DNA of 64,000 bases from Parelaphostrongylus tenuis (lineage: Eukaryota; Nematoda; Chromadorea; Rhabditida; Metastrongylidae). Location of the stretch: NCBI GenBank assembly GCA_019055375.1, contig JAHQIW010005218.1, forward strand, positions 21,864-85,863, read 5' to 3'. Shown piece by piece: positions 11,512-22,060 of this stretch. The notes beneath the pieces are model-generated. The model searched no databases. It was not told where the DNA came from and saw nothing but the letters and a program-made list of their open reading frames with translations. The position numbers and the translations under genes were made by a program. Every line of letters starts with the position of its first letter. Position 1 is the stretch's first letter.

Positions 11512-12597
11512 ATTCCTTATTTTCTTCTTTAAGCCAAACACGAGGTGTTACATTAAGCTTTATTTGACAGCTGACATTTCGGCAGTTCACCTTCTTCGGA
11601 GCCTGGAAAGGTCAAATTGTCCGCAATCCAATAAGGCAAACACCCTCATAATTCCTTTAGAAAAAATCACCAGACCTAAATTTCAATCGCATCAAGCACA
11701 AAATCAACTCTCAACATACTCACCGCTTTTCATATATGTTCCACCGAATGATTCGAGTGGGGACTACCGGAAGGAGATCACAAAGGCTCGTAATGCACCT
11801 TACCCTTGAAACAACAGTCTTATATACTGACTCAAATCACGTGTAATAACGAGGCATTCCTCCCTGCGGTTCATAGTTGGATTGGTGGTATTAATCCAAA
11901 GTGCTTCAAGAATTATTCGCGCTGATGTTTGTTGTTCCTGCGCAAGGATGGTGACTTTGATCTCAAAATCAACTCCGTCGTGTTTCTGTTCTCTATGCTT
12001 CCCTACCGGGGTGTTCCGTCTATGAAGACGTTTGTCAGCTAGGTGTTCTTCTATGCGGGCTTAGAGCGGCCTACCCGTTTCGCCAATATATTTATCGCTA
12101 CACGCTTTGCAAGAGATTAGATAGACTGCACCTAGGCTCATGCAATCACAGTCTGTGCCGTTAGGACATATTTTACACTTTCTCATTATACAGAGAAGGT
12201 CATATAAGCAGTTGCGAACCAGTTGGCGTCTTAAAGTATCCGGTGGTATTTCAATAATAGCCACCGATTGCTCTAAACCCGCTCTTTTCTAACAGCGTTT
12301 GATAGCTGTGCTAATCTCATATAAAAGAAATGGGAGGATGAACGGGACTTTCCTTTCATGCGAGTTTTCGTTCGGAGGCGTACTCTTTCCTCTAAACCTA
12401 AGCCGAGGGGCTAAATTCATATCCATTAGAAGTGGATATTTTCCGAGCCAGTTTCACTGATTCTACTCTCTGCTCCTCCCCGTTACATACATTGGCTGCT
12501 GTTCGGAACATGTTTTTTACTAGCGCCTTTTTCGTATGTGAGGGATGAGAGGAGAGGTAGTAAACCAGGATATTCTTACTGCTACGTAACTTACAAT
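11512..12597 (-). mobile_element. 5'-truncated Penelope-like element in intron 3 of gene B
   Basis: Read on -, this segment matches the C-terminal part and 3' end of the PLE at 36,731-39,546. A Cys-rich segment (CKICPNGTDCDC) precedes a GIY-YIG endonuclease segment (AVYLISCKACSDKYIGETGR, 12,061-12,264). After a stop at the residue following RPL it continues as ARIEEHLADKR and then the 3' region. The reverse transcriptase is missing, because the copy starts just after the RT end. Possible 9-bp target duplications attattaaa lie at 11,503-11,511 and 12,598-12,606, though AT-rich sequence makes these less certain. Confidence 0.75.
11566..11599 (-). ncRNA. Hammerhead-ribozyme-like core in PLE 3' region (decayed)
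   Basis: On - the order is CCGAAGA (expected CTGANGA), a short stem GGT...GCC, GAAAT (expected GAAAC), then a segment ending CTGTC. Two core positions are altered relative to the intact-looking copies at 39,468 and 53,468, so this one is probably inactive. Confidence 0.45.
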
Positions 12598-13014
12598 ATT
12601 ATTAAAAACTAAAGAATTAATTATTAAAGTTGAAATCAAAATTAAAACTATCATTTTAAATTATTATTATTATCATAATTATTTATTTATTTGATTATAA
12701 AGTACAAATTATTGAAACTATCGAAATTTAAGCTATCGAATGTTAAGATTTTTTTAAGGTTTGAAGGAAAAAGCTTTGTTATGTGAGAAACAATTGGATG
12801 TGGACATAATTTTATTTCTGCTGTTGCAGCATATCAAACAGGCCACTTTTAAAATAAAGTAGATTTTTGAATATTTCGAGATTTATGCTATCGAATGCTG
12901 CTCAGACTGAAAACAATAAAAAAATACGTTTTGTTCAAAAGACCGAACTGCAGGCGAGTTTCGAAGAACGTAAAGTTTTGTGTAAATTCGCTAGAGCTGT
13001 GAGCATAGTTCAAG

Positions 13015-13138
13015 ACACCAGTGAGCTCGACACAATAAAAGAAGCGATGGAACGGATTCGAAGTAATACTTGCATTAGCTTCCAAAAGAGACGCTCAGAA
13101 GAGGATTTCATCGACATTCAAAACAAGAAGGGAGAAGG
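13015..13138 (+). pseudogene. Gene B exon 4 (catalytic domain, TCI motif)
   Basis: The 124-nt exon starts after an acceptor ending ttcaag and is fully open: SELDTIKEAMERIRSNTCI, then SF and EEDFIDIQN. AM-x-x-I...TCI-x-F is the conserved astacin segment before the first disulfide. Exons of exactly 124 nt occur at 31,574-31,697 and 55,872-55,995. The downstream junction is GG|ATGAGT where the others have GTGAGT or GTGCAT, so the donor GT is destroyed. Confidence 0.75.
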
Positions 13139-15419
13139 ATGAGTGCTTTCGAAAGTTACAAAATTCTAAGTGCCATTTTGTGGACATTTTAGGCTACAAA
13201 TTTCCACCGATTTGAACATTAGTACATTAGAATCAAAAGCACTAAATACTTTCCACTGCTAAAAGATACGTCATGCCTTCAAATCTCTTTAACCTTTCAC
13301 TATGGTTTTGAATAAGTGTGCAACTGTAGCGCGATATCTATGTGTACCAAAATCAGTCCATATTTTTTGTTGAAGAGAATTAGGTAACCTACTGGGACAG
13401 ACTTTTGCAGCGCAGTTCTTATAGAGGAAAAAAAAACGATACGAAATCAGAAACTAGAGAAAGGCAGCAAGCATCGCGGAGTTGACTGAGTGCATAACTG
13501 ACCAACAGTGGTGTATTTATTTTAGCAGACAAGTATGGTTCCTCTTTGCCGACCTCAGTGACGCGGAGGGCCTTGGCCTTCATTAATAGGGTCCTCGCAG
13601 CCCCAATCAGGAAATTCGCTATCGCAAGGAATCTAATTTATAGGATTCTATAAAAATTATATTTGTTTTGAAACACTCAATGCGCCATCTTATACCATTT
13701 AAGTTCATGATTTCACAACAAAATTCTTAAACTACCTTCTATTCATCCGCCTCACCATATATTATAAGTCTTCTCGAACAAAATTATAAGAGAAAAACGT
13801 ATGAATCTTGTTCAAATTTTATTGGCTCTCCAAAATATAATTTTGGTGCCAATTTCCAGTGGGGTGTAGAATTCAGCATGTTCAAATCGTTTCCATAGGA
13901 GTAAATTAGTCTACCAAATTGAAGCATAAGTAATAGACCTTGTTAGTCCTATGATTTACTTAAGATTAGAATTTTCAGCGGTTCGCTTCTAGATGTTATA
14001 CCCTAGTGGGTCATCAGTCAGGAAGAGTTTTACTGATGCTTGGAGCTAACGAAATAAGCACGTTTGGTTCTTTCCGAATTATCAGATTTGCGACACCTAC
14101 ATATGCCTTGAGTACGGTGAGAAAAGAATTTCTGTGAAGATTTGATGGCACCACATTTCTTGTACTTGCTTACCTATGCATCCGATACATTTTTACTCAG
14201 CGCTTCAGCACTTAGATATGACATCAACGCTCTGTTTACTCAAGCTGATTTCTTAGCCTGACCCATGCACACTCATCATCCATGCGAAATGCAGTCCAAT
14301 TAATCTTTGTAGGAAACTGGAGCACTCTGAAAAAACTAAGGGCTTTGAAAAAGGCGAAACTGCCAAAACACTAGTCATTGCCAATACACGTTATAATAAT
14401 GACCTCATGTTATGGCAAGAAGAAAATACTAATCTAGTGATCAACATCGGAGTGAATAGGAAGTCGGCTAGTTACTGGATCTATCGTTTTCTCCAACGCT
14501 CATTTGCAATCACTTGGGAGCCATTCAATTCGGCCATATTACAGGAAGATTCCACTCGACCAGCATTGTACGACACTGACGAGAAAGGCGTATCGAGTGG
14601 CAGTCGAAACGCAGCGCACATAGCTCAAAGACCACTTGGACAATAAATACGAGAAAACTATTCGATAGAGGAAGAGCTGGGATTAGTGTAATGAATGGGA
14701 TGAAGATTATGTAAAAAAAAAACATAGCAAATAAAAAGTGAAAGGCGGCCTGAGAACTCTGCTAGTTAATCAGCATTGATAAAGTGGATGACTTCGAAAA
14801 TTCACGACTGGCGTGTAGTCTTAATATGGTTAAGTAGTGTTACTTTCGCTAGATATTTTATTTTTCACGGCCCGTTATCACTATTTACTGCTCGGATCTT
14901 AGCACTTCTTCCATTAGACATGTTTTTCTCATTTAGCCTCCACAAGGCCTTCGAATAATTCACGCTTTGCTCCAGCTGCCGCCTAGGAACACCGTCTTTT
15001 ATGAATGATTCAAAATGCTGTTCGAGACAACTCCTTGAAATCTCGAAGGTATCCAAGCTAAGACGTTTTCTACGTCAATCGCTGAGTGACTACATGGGAG
15101 TTTGGTAAAGGATACTGAAGAGCACCACCTTAGTTACCACCTTGTTTTCTGATACACCGCGCCATTGGCCACTGCCCTACAGCATTTCTAGTGTTTACAG
15201 AGTATTTCTTGAGAACCTCAAAAAAGCGATATATTGCGATACTTTGTCCTGAAAAAAATTCGCCACTTTTATAAAGCATTCCAATGTTTTCATAACCTAC
15301 TGATCGGATATTTGCTTCATTTTGATCACTTTTTAGTGTTCATACAACAAACCAAATTGTTCAGCCACACCGTGAACTGGTTTCAAATTCATGATCTATA
15401 AAATTTATGGAAGAAAAAC
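13139..15419. other. Gene B intron region between exons 4 and 6
   Basis: Blocks at 14,240-14,700 and 14,860-15,060 are conserved with B' (32,540-32,930 and 33,080-33,300). On - the second block carries KIRAVNSDN, shared with KW-flanked IRAVNSDD in B'. A weakly conserved segment after an AG at 15,191 could be the remains of exon 5. No intact ORF is present. Confidence 0.45.
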
Positions 15420-15537
15420 GATCGAACAGTAGACGATGCTGTTGCAGCGAGCTGTTGCATGTGAATGGATTATGACGCGACCAGATGAGATACACAGAGA
15501 CCAATACATCAAAATTCATTACGAAAACATTTTCCAG
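15420..15537 (+). pseudogene. Gene B exon 6 (zinc-binding site), broken
   Basis: The sequence aligns with the HELLHVTGLWHEH exon of B', but a base is missing before the motif, so the first His-Glu is lost. ELLHVNGL is followed by a stop. The tail still reads RDQYIKIHYENIFQ in another frame before the donor CAG|GTTCAT. Confidence 0.7.
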
Positions 15538-16448
15538 GTTCATTATATCATTACCTTATATGTTAATATTATTACTTTATAACAATCGCTGAGTTTGAAC
15601 TATTATCTCCTTCCTCTTTTTAATCAAATAAAGCAAATCGCTCTATGTAATTCAAATACTTGATCATGAACCCTGTTACATACTTTGTTTCCAGTGTTCC
15701 ATTCCACTCTAAAATAACAGTTTCTAAGTAACACTTCCTTCTGTTTTGTTTAAGTCAGTGGCCAATGTACAAATTTGATTGCATGATCTCAAACTCTTAT
15801 GATACTTCGAAAACGGAAAACTGCTGCGTTGCTAAAAATTTTTGTGAACTAAAAACATTTCCTGTGTTAGGAATTCTGATGAGAAACTTTCTTCAACAGG
15901 TGTCTAAAATGATTAGTCCCTGGAACATCGCCCAAATGAGAAGTGGTGTGAGTTTGTGTTCTGCCATTCTTTTTGTGGCTGCTTATTTTGCTATATAAAG
16001 GCACATTGTTGAAGAATCCGAATTACAAAGAGGGAAAACAGAACAAAAGGAGTGGAACTATTTGCTTTACATATTCGCCAAAGTGGTGTGAAGGCGGGAT
16101 GGTCGAAAAATTGGACCTCAAAGAAATGCATGAGGAACATAGAATTGGAATTCTCCCTTCGACTTTACACGACCACTGTCACTTTTGCATGTAATCCCCA
16201 TCGAACAACGCAGAGCACGATCTGAATGAGCATTGAAACCAAGATATACGGCACTTGAGCACGCACAAGAAGCACATTTATCGGCTTCTGGTGGGTGCGC
16301 CAGTGTCGTAACTCATACTTATGACACAATGAAGAGCTTCGTTATTTTTCACAATTAAAGAGTATTGCGCCTATAGTACACTCTTGACATATGATTGCTA
16401 CCAACCAAAACTTACTATTAACCAATGATCACTAAACGCAATTTTAAG

Positions 16449-16792
16449 ATCAAGGACCACAATTCAATATAAAACCCTCGACTGAGTCAACAGTGTATAA
16501 TATTACGTACGTATTATAAATCGTTAATGCACTATAGAAAGACAGCGCTCACGCGGAGAGGCGAAAAATTCTTCGCTCGCTTTTTTCTTCTTATTCCAGT
16601 TTTTATGCTATTTTTGTGGCCGTTTATAGAATGTAATTGGAACACAAACGGACGCCTTATGAGACGATTATCAAAAGGTTTGCAACATCTACGGCTGTGG
16701 AGTGTGCAACAGCGGAGTAAGAGGAACAGATGATGAGGATGGGGATGACCATATACAACCTACGCCCGATCCTGAGCCGCCAACCGATAAAA
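16449..16792 (+). pseudogene. Gene B exons 7 and 8 (Met-turn and C-terminal part)
   Basis: Exon 7 (about 16,449-16,570) keeps only traces of STVYNI and the MHY Met-turn, with stops. Exon 8 (16,630-16,792) reads NVIGTQTDAL, a TGA, DDYQKVCNIYGCGVCNSG, then an acidic Pro-rich linker (RGTDDEDGDDHIQPTPDPEP), and ends at AAAA|GTAACG. The end phase matches exon 9. One nucleotide change explains the single stop of exon 8. Confidence 0.7.
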
Positions 16793-17458
16793 GTAACGCA
16801 TAAGAAATTCGACCACTCGTGATTAGTTGAAATCAAGTTGCTTGATTGCAAACAAATCAATTACATAGCATTATGATGAGATGTGTCTCAAGATTCCATG
16901 GTTAAGAGCGGTTTAATTTTTTCAAAAAAGGAGTGACGAATAAACGTTTTTTGATTTGCCCACCAAAGAATAACAAAAGTAGCAGTAACTTTACTTCTAT
17001 TTTCAATTTCTACCTCGTCATTGTCGTTAATACTCATAACGGCAGAATCGTTCCCAATTGATATTTTCAGCATCACACAGTTCTTTTTGAACGTTGTCCC
17101 CTGGGGGTTGAAGTGTTTTTCAGATTTATAATGCTGATACAGCCCCTGAAGCTTCCTTAAGCGAACTTCACGTATGTTGTTAGTGTTTTGCTATCTGCTC
17201 CCAGATCATTTTTTTCATCACCTCAAAATAGCAACGGTCTTCGTTCAATGTCATTTACTGGATTATCAATCGATGTGCCGCTGCGTTTCATAATTTGTTT
17301 GCTGACTTGTATTGTATTATTCGTAAAAGTTGTGTGAATTTTCAATTCAGATGTGAACAAGCATCAAAATTTGAATGGCATTTGAATTTCGTTAAAAATC
17401 ACTCAATAAGGAGATCTTGTGTGTAGTTACACATTTGTCATAGCTTCTTAGACTACAG

Positions 17459-17628
17459 AATGTACGAATTTGCAGCTGAATTTCTGTGATCCATTGTCAG
17501 AGATGAGAGATTTAAAGTGCAGCGGCGTCTATGCCAAGATGTTCTGTTGTGCAACTTGCAATGGTACTACTCCTAGAGAATCGGACAATCTCACTGTGTC
17601 CCAAATGATAATTAGAAACGTCAGTTAG
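17459..17628 (+). pseudogene. Gene B exon 9 (ShKT domain)
   Basis: It follows gactacag and is open to a TAG. The encoded segment starts ECTNLQLNFCD and contains six Cys in ShKT spacing (…LKCSG…MFCCATC), followed by a 23-residue tail longer than in B'. The sequence is much diverged from genes A and C but the disulfide framework is intact. Confidence 0.75.
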
Positions 17629-20600
17629 AAAACTGAATGAACAGACTCCATTACTATTACACATTGAATTCGACGCTAACTGTACCTTCAAAGGCGGCGA
17701 TCAAGTATTGTTCCTTATCCCTTAGTGGACGGCTATAGAAATCGATGCGCGCAGAGTGAATTTCGCGAATTCCGTTGTTTGATTAAGGTTTTTCATTTGT
17801 TTGGCAAAAAGTTTTGAAAATCTTGTATTACTTTGATAAAACAAGACTTTCTCTACTCGCTCATATGTTCCAGCTTCAGTTATACGTGTCTTCTGTATAG
17901 AAACATGTCGATTTACTACGTAATCGTGGTGAATCCGTAATTCAGTTAATTGTATTGGATTGTACAAAGGGGTTCATAAGGCACATCGTTAGTTTTGCTC
18001 TTCCCTACTTTTATACAAAACTTACGAGTCATCATAGTTAATAAAAATTAGAGAACAGCTAGGGATTTATCAAAAACGATTACGCGTGCTGAATTCTATA
18101 CCTGTCCATCAAAAACTCTCACTACAATTAAATTTATATCAATCATTCGTTTATTTCCAATTATTGAGAGCTGACGCACGTGAGAAGAGGTTGAGTGCTT
18201 ATTGACATTGGAAGAATTCTGAGTGCGAAAAGACTAATGTGCTTTAAAAAAGGCCTAGAACATTGGCAGGATGTAAACTATCGGTCAGAAAAATATGTCT
18301 TCAGAGAGACATTTGCGGTACTTTTCCCCTATCCCTACTCCCAGTCATACTCAAAAAAGGTATTTCTTATTACTTTTTGAGGTTTTAGCAATTATTCGAA
18401 AGCTTGAATATCAAGATTATGAAGGGAGTGTTTTTTCAAAGGGTTTTCACATTTACAGTAAAGGTGAAGTGAAATTTTCTTTCACACTCAGACATCTTCT
18501 GCTGGATAGAAATTTTCGTTCAGAATTTCAATAACCATTAGATAGCACGAATCTCTAAGATCTCAATGACAAGCTTGGTTTTGAGAAGGACGTTTCAATG
18601 CGTTGTAACAGCTAGATTATTGAGTTTCACGCTCGGAGCCGTGTCGATCCCGCAGCGCAAATTACATGTGGCGTGTGGTGAGCGCCGTATGTGATACCCA
18701 ATACTCTTTCAGCTGCAACGACGTACTAAAAAGGCTATCGACATAAGAGTGTGAAAGCCTGAGAGAAAAGCCGTGTCCAACGAGAAATACTCAGATGTGA
18801 AACACATTTTTCCCTATTGCTGCAACTGGAAAAGAGACTTTTTTGTGAAAGGCATGCACAACATTGAAATTGTTGAGATTTGAGCTATCGACTGGTTATT
18901 GAATGGCGCCGGCTTAATGCCAATGTTACGATATACGGGCACGTACAGGTGGAAGGCGTACGCCCGCATGTGAAATGCAATCTTATTTTCAGTGCCGCAG
19001 TGCAATAAAGTGATGTCTTCGAAAACCAAAAGCACTTTTAGATTGTCCCTTATTTGTACTCCCGAAGAATTGCTGAATATTCCGAGAAAAGCTTTGCTTA
19101 TCGAAAGATATTTAAGTGGTTGAACAATATTTTCTTTTCACTGTTCCAGTGTAAAACAAAAACCTTTCGAAAAATAAAGTACATCTTTCAAATTTTCGAG
19201 ACTCAAGTTATCTGATAACTACTAAAATGTCTAAGAAGACCAAAAAATGCAAAGTTTTTGAACATAGTTGCCGATAGATAAAGTACCGTAACATATGCAA
19301 TGATGAACGCGCACTCTTCCTACTCTTACTCGAGCTACATATTAGAAATACTCCCACATAAACCTCTATTAGAAATGTTATTTATATTTATATTTGTAAA
19401 TTTGATTATTTTTTTACAAGAACGTGCTATTACCGCTGAAAACTCGAGGATTTCAAGAGAAGTAATCACTTTTCAAATAAAACAACCTTTCTAAAGGATT
19501 CATTAGTGATATTCTATTCTTTGTGTGCCGATGAGACGCCTTTGACATATAAGTTTTACCTATAATTACCACTTGGCCACCTATGACGTCAAAGCAGTGG
19601 GATAACATTTCAGGCGTGGAAGCAATTTTCTTTTCGCTCTTACAGCGTTCTGTGATGGCCTTATAAAAAACCAATTGCATCGTCAAAATTCTAGAGTTTT
19701 GAGCTATCTAATGGCTAATAAGACTTTAGTAAAAAACCATACCGAAGCCCCAGCCGAGCAAATGAAAAAAAAGGAGTGTGAGACATATTTTTATTTTCGC
19801 CACTGCAGCGTAATAAAAAGTCTTTTCTTAAAACTGGGCAAATTATTATAATCGTAAAAATTTAAGCTGTGAACTGATTATCAAATGCTTAGAAGGCAAC
19901 CTTTATGCAGTGGGTAAGGCCTTCAAACAATCGTGTACCTCAGCTGGCACACGTCGCCCCTTCAGGGTTAATAGACTTGATAAATAAAAATAAGGGAAAA
20001 TCCGTTGCTCATGAAATATAGCAGAGATAATTCAATGTGAATGTGGATAGCGCAGCGGCAGTGCAGCCCTATTACAAGTCCGAAAATGGTTAGACTACAC
20101 ACAGGGCACACATTTTACTCTAGCTAAATAGCAGACTTATGCTACCTCAAGAGATACTCTACCTCAATGAAAGAGGAACATTAACGGGAGTGAATCCAAC
20201 CATCACCCGTATTCGTAAATTGTAGTATTCGTAAAAGGGCGACGACTAGAATCGAAAAGTAGAGCAGCGAAAAAAGGGAAATGAATAAGATTAAGTTATA
20301 TCAAGTGAATAAATGTGAGGGTAGTTAGAAAAAACATGTTCATGTTCACGCAAATGCTCGAATCATCAAGTGTGAAAATTCTTGCTCAAACTACTTTATA
20401 AAGATAACAGTATATAAGAATGCAATTCTTGTGAGCACTGATCAGTTATGTCATGGGTCTCCCTTTTTGACGAGTTCCGAAGCCCGGTGAATTGCAAGGG
20501 TACGTGACGCTTCCTTAGGTGTTGGAAAGAGGAATCATTGCGCAACCAAAAGCGACCAGCGTGCATTCCAGAGACGAGAGTGAATTCGAAATACGAGCTC

Positions 20601-21019
20601 CTTGTTTCTGTAGCGTCGAACATGTGTTTTCTGCGAGTCAAATTGGATGAAACGCTGGAATCAAGCGGCTGAGAAGAGCATGAGGGGCGGTAAAAGTCAT
20701 TTAACATGTGAGCTCCTCCCATTCCGTAGACTGTCGAGCTACCGCTGAGTACCCGATGACCACGTTCAGAACTTAGCAAGCCACACGTCAGGTATCAAAC
20801 GCTAAAAACAAGAATGCATATGGACCTCATTTCCCTGTGAAGGAGCCCGATACGGCAACGTCAATTAGGATGAGTACGAGGAGGTCGCTATAATCTCAGG
20901 GTCATGCTAGGCTACCAAAGTAGAAACGGACTACGGCGACAATTTGTAACAATAACGCACGAACGCCTGCATACGATTCGCTGTAGAAGATCTATCAATG
21001 CAAGCAGAAAAAAAAAGCG
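17629..21019. repeat. Repeat-rich intergenic region between B and the old RTE copy
   Basis: 18,530-19,900 contains a run of degenerate dispersed-repeat units (cores such as gagctatcgactggttattg at 18,881 and gagctatctaatggctaata near 19,701) in both orientations. 19,985-20,145 is the SINE-like block seen at 2,150. 20,210-20,770 matches 3,400-3,970. No gene was recognised. Confidence 0.6.
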
Positions 21020-22060
21020 ATTAGGAATTACGTCAGTGGAATAACAAAGATGAAAAGACGTCACCTATTTCACGTTGTGTATGACACTCGAAGAGAATTG
21101 TGCCTTGAAATATGCGATCATAGAGGTGTCGACATCGTTGGCATTTGATCAAAACAAAGATAACAATGAACAACGTTTGAGCAGGCAACGATCAGTATAG
21201 AACGAGTGTTGTTGAAATGAAACGGATCATTGCCAAATTCGACCATCTCTGTTGCTTATGCACCAACGTCAAATCACGACGAAAAACTCGTCGTGCTCTA
21301 TATAGTTGAAAAATGGAATCTTTATGAAAACCTGATCTGCGTCATGCTAAAGACTACGGGATGGAATAGAGCGAACATGGCAAGAGGCTGCTTGAAGTTA
21401 TGTTTACGATTAAAAGCTTCTACTGTAATGCGTCTGTCAGAACCCTCATCCACAATGGCTAGTGAGAAGTGCCAATGTCCAGTAAGTATCACAAAGAAAT
21501 AAACCAAAGTTTGACAATTTTGACAAATCAAAGGTTTTTCCTATTCGATGTCGGTGTTGTTCAAATTTCATTTGAGGCAACATCATCGCCTTATTTGCGC
21601 AATATTCTATTCCTCGAGAAAAGAACAACAGTTTGCTAGGTAAAAAGAATCCACATCAAAGTACCATAAAGTGATATTTAAAAACATCACTAATCAGTTC
21701 TTGAGAATGCAGTGTGATTAATTGATGTGCGATGAAAAGGTTAGCTCATTAAGGATCTTCAAAACGACGCTATGAAAACCGAGAGTCTGAAAGGAGAGAC
21801 GCTTGTCTCCACAGAAACTTGAGCTGATAACCCATCGTAAATCAACACGAGTCGTAGGCAATCGGAAACTTATGTGCGGAGCTGCAAAACGCTGAAGGAG
21901 AGCGATTAAAAGATCTTAAAGGTGGAAAAGCAGTAACTGCGTTGAAACTGCGTGTAAGTGGGAACATCAACAAAGGCCACCAAACTTTGGCTCGTTATTA
22001 AACCAAGATGATGGCACTCCGACTCCATGACGTAGAAGTTCCACCTTCCAAAAAGGTAAT
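21020..22060 (+). pseudogene. Old RTE-type LINE remnant (endonuclease and linker)
   Basis: Around 21,230 the translation ISVAYAPTSNHDEK resembles the APE-type endonuclease of RTE elements (ISxxNxYxPTS). From about 21,785 the DNA aligns for about 270 bp with 30,661-30,930 of the younger RTE copy (gagagacgcttgtctcc and onward), but with stops and indels. Together they show an ancient 5' part of an RTE element; the reverse transcriptase is not seen downstream. Confidence 0.6.

Larger units (their letters stand above)
9816..17628 (+). pseudogene. Astacin-ShKT pseudogene B
   Basis: Exons recognised by comparison with B' and C: exon 2 9,816-9,878; exon 3 10,289-10,404; exon 4 13,015-13,138; exon 6 about 15,420-15,537; exon 7 about 16,449-16,570; exon 8 16,630-16,792; exon 9 17,459-17,628. 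The product would be a secreted zinc metalloprotease of the M12A family with a ShKT tail. Defects: no exon 1 (the left inverted arm ends where it should be), a stop near the end of exon 3, AT instead of GT at the exon 4 donor, a frameshift through the zinc site of exon 6, a ruined Met-turn exon 7 and one TGA in exon 8. Exon 5 is not securely found; a segment after an AG at 15,191 aligns with B' at 33,402. Intron 3 holds a truncated PLE. Confidence 0.8.
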
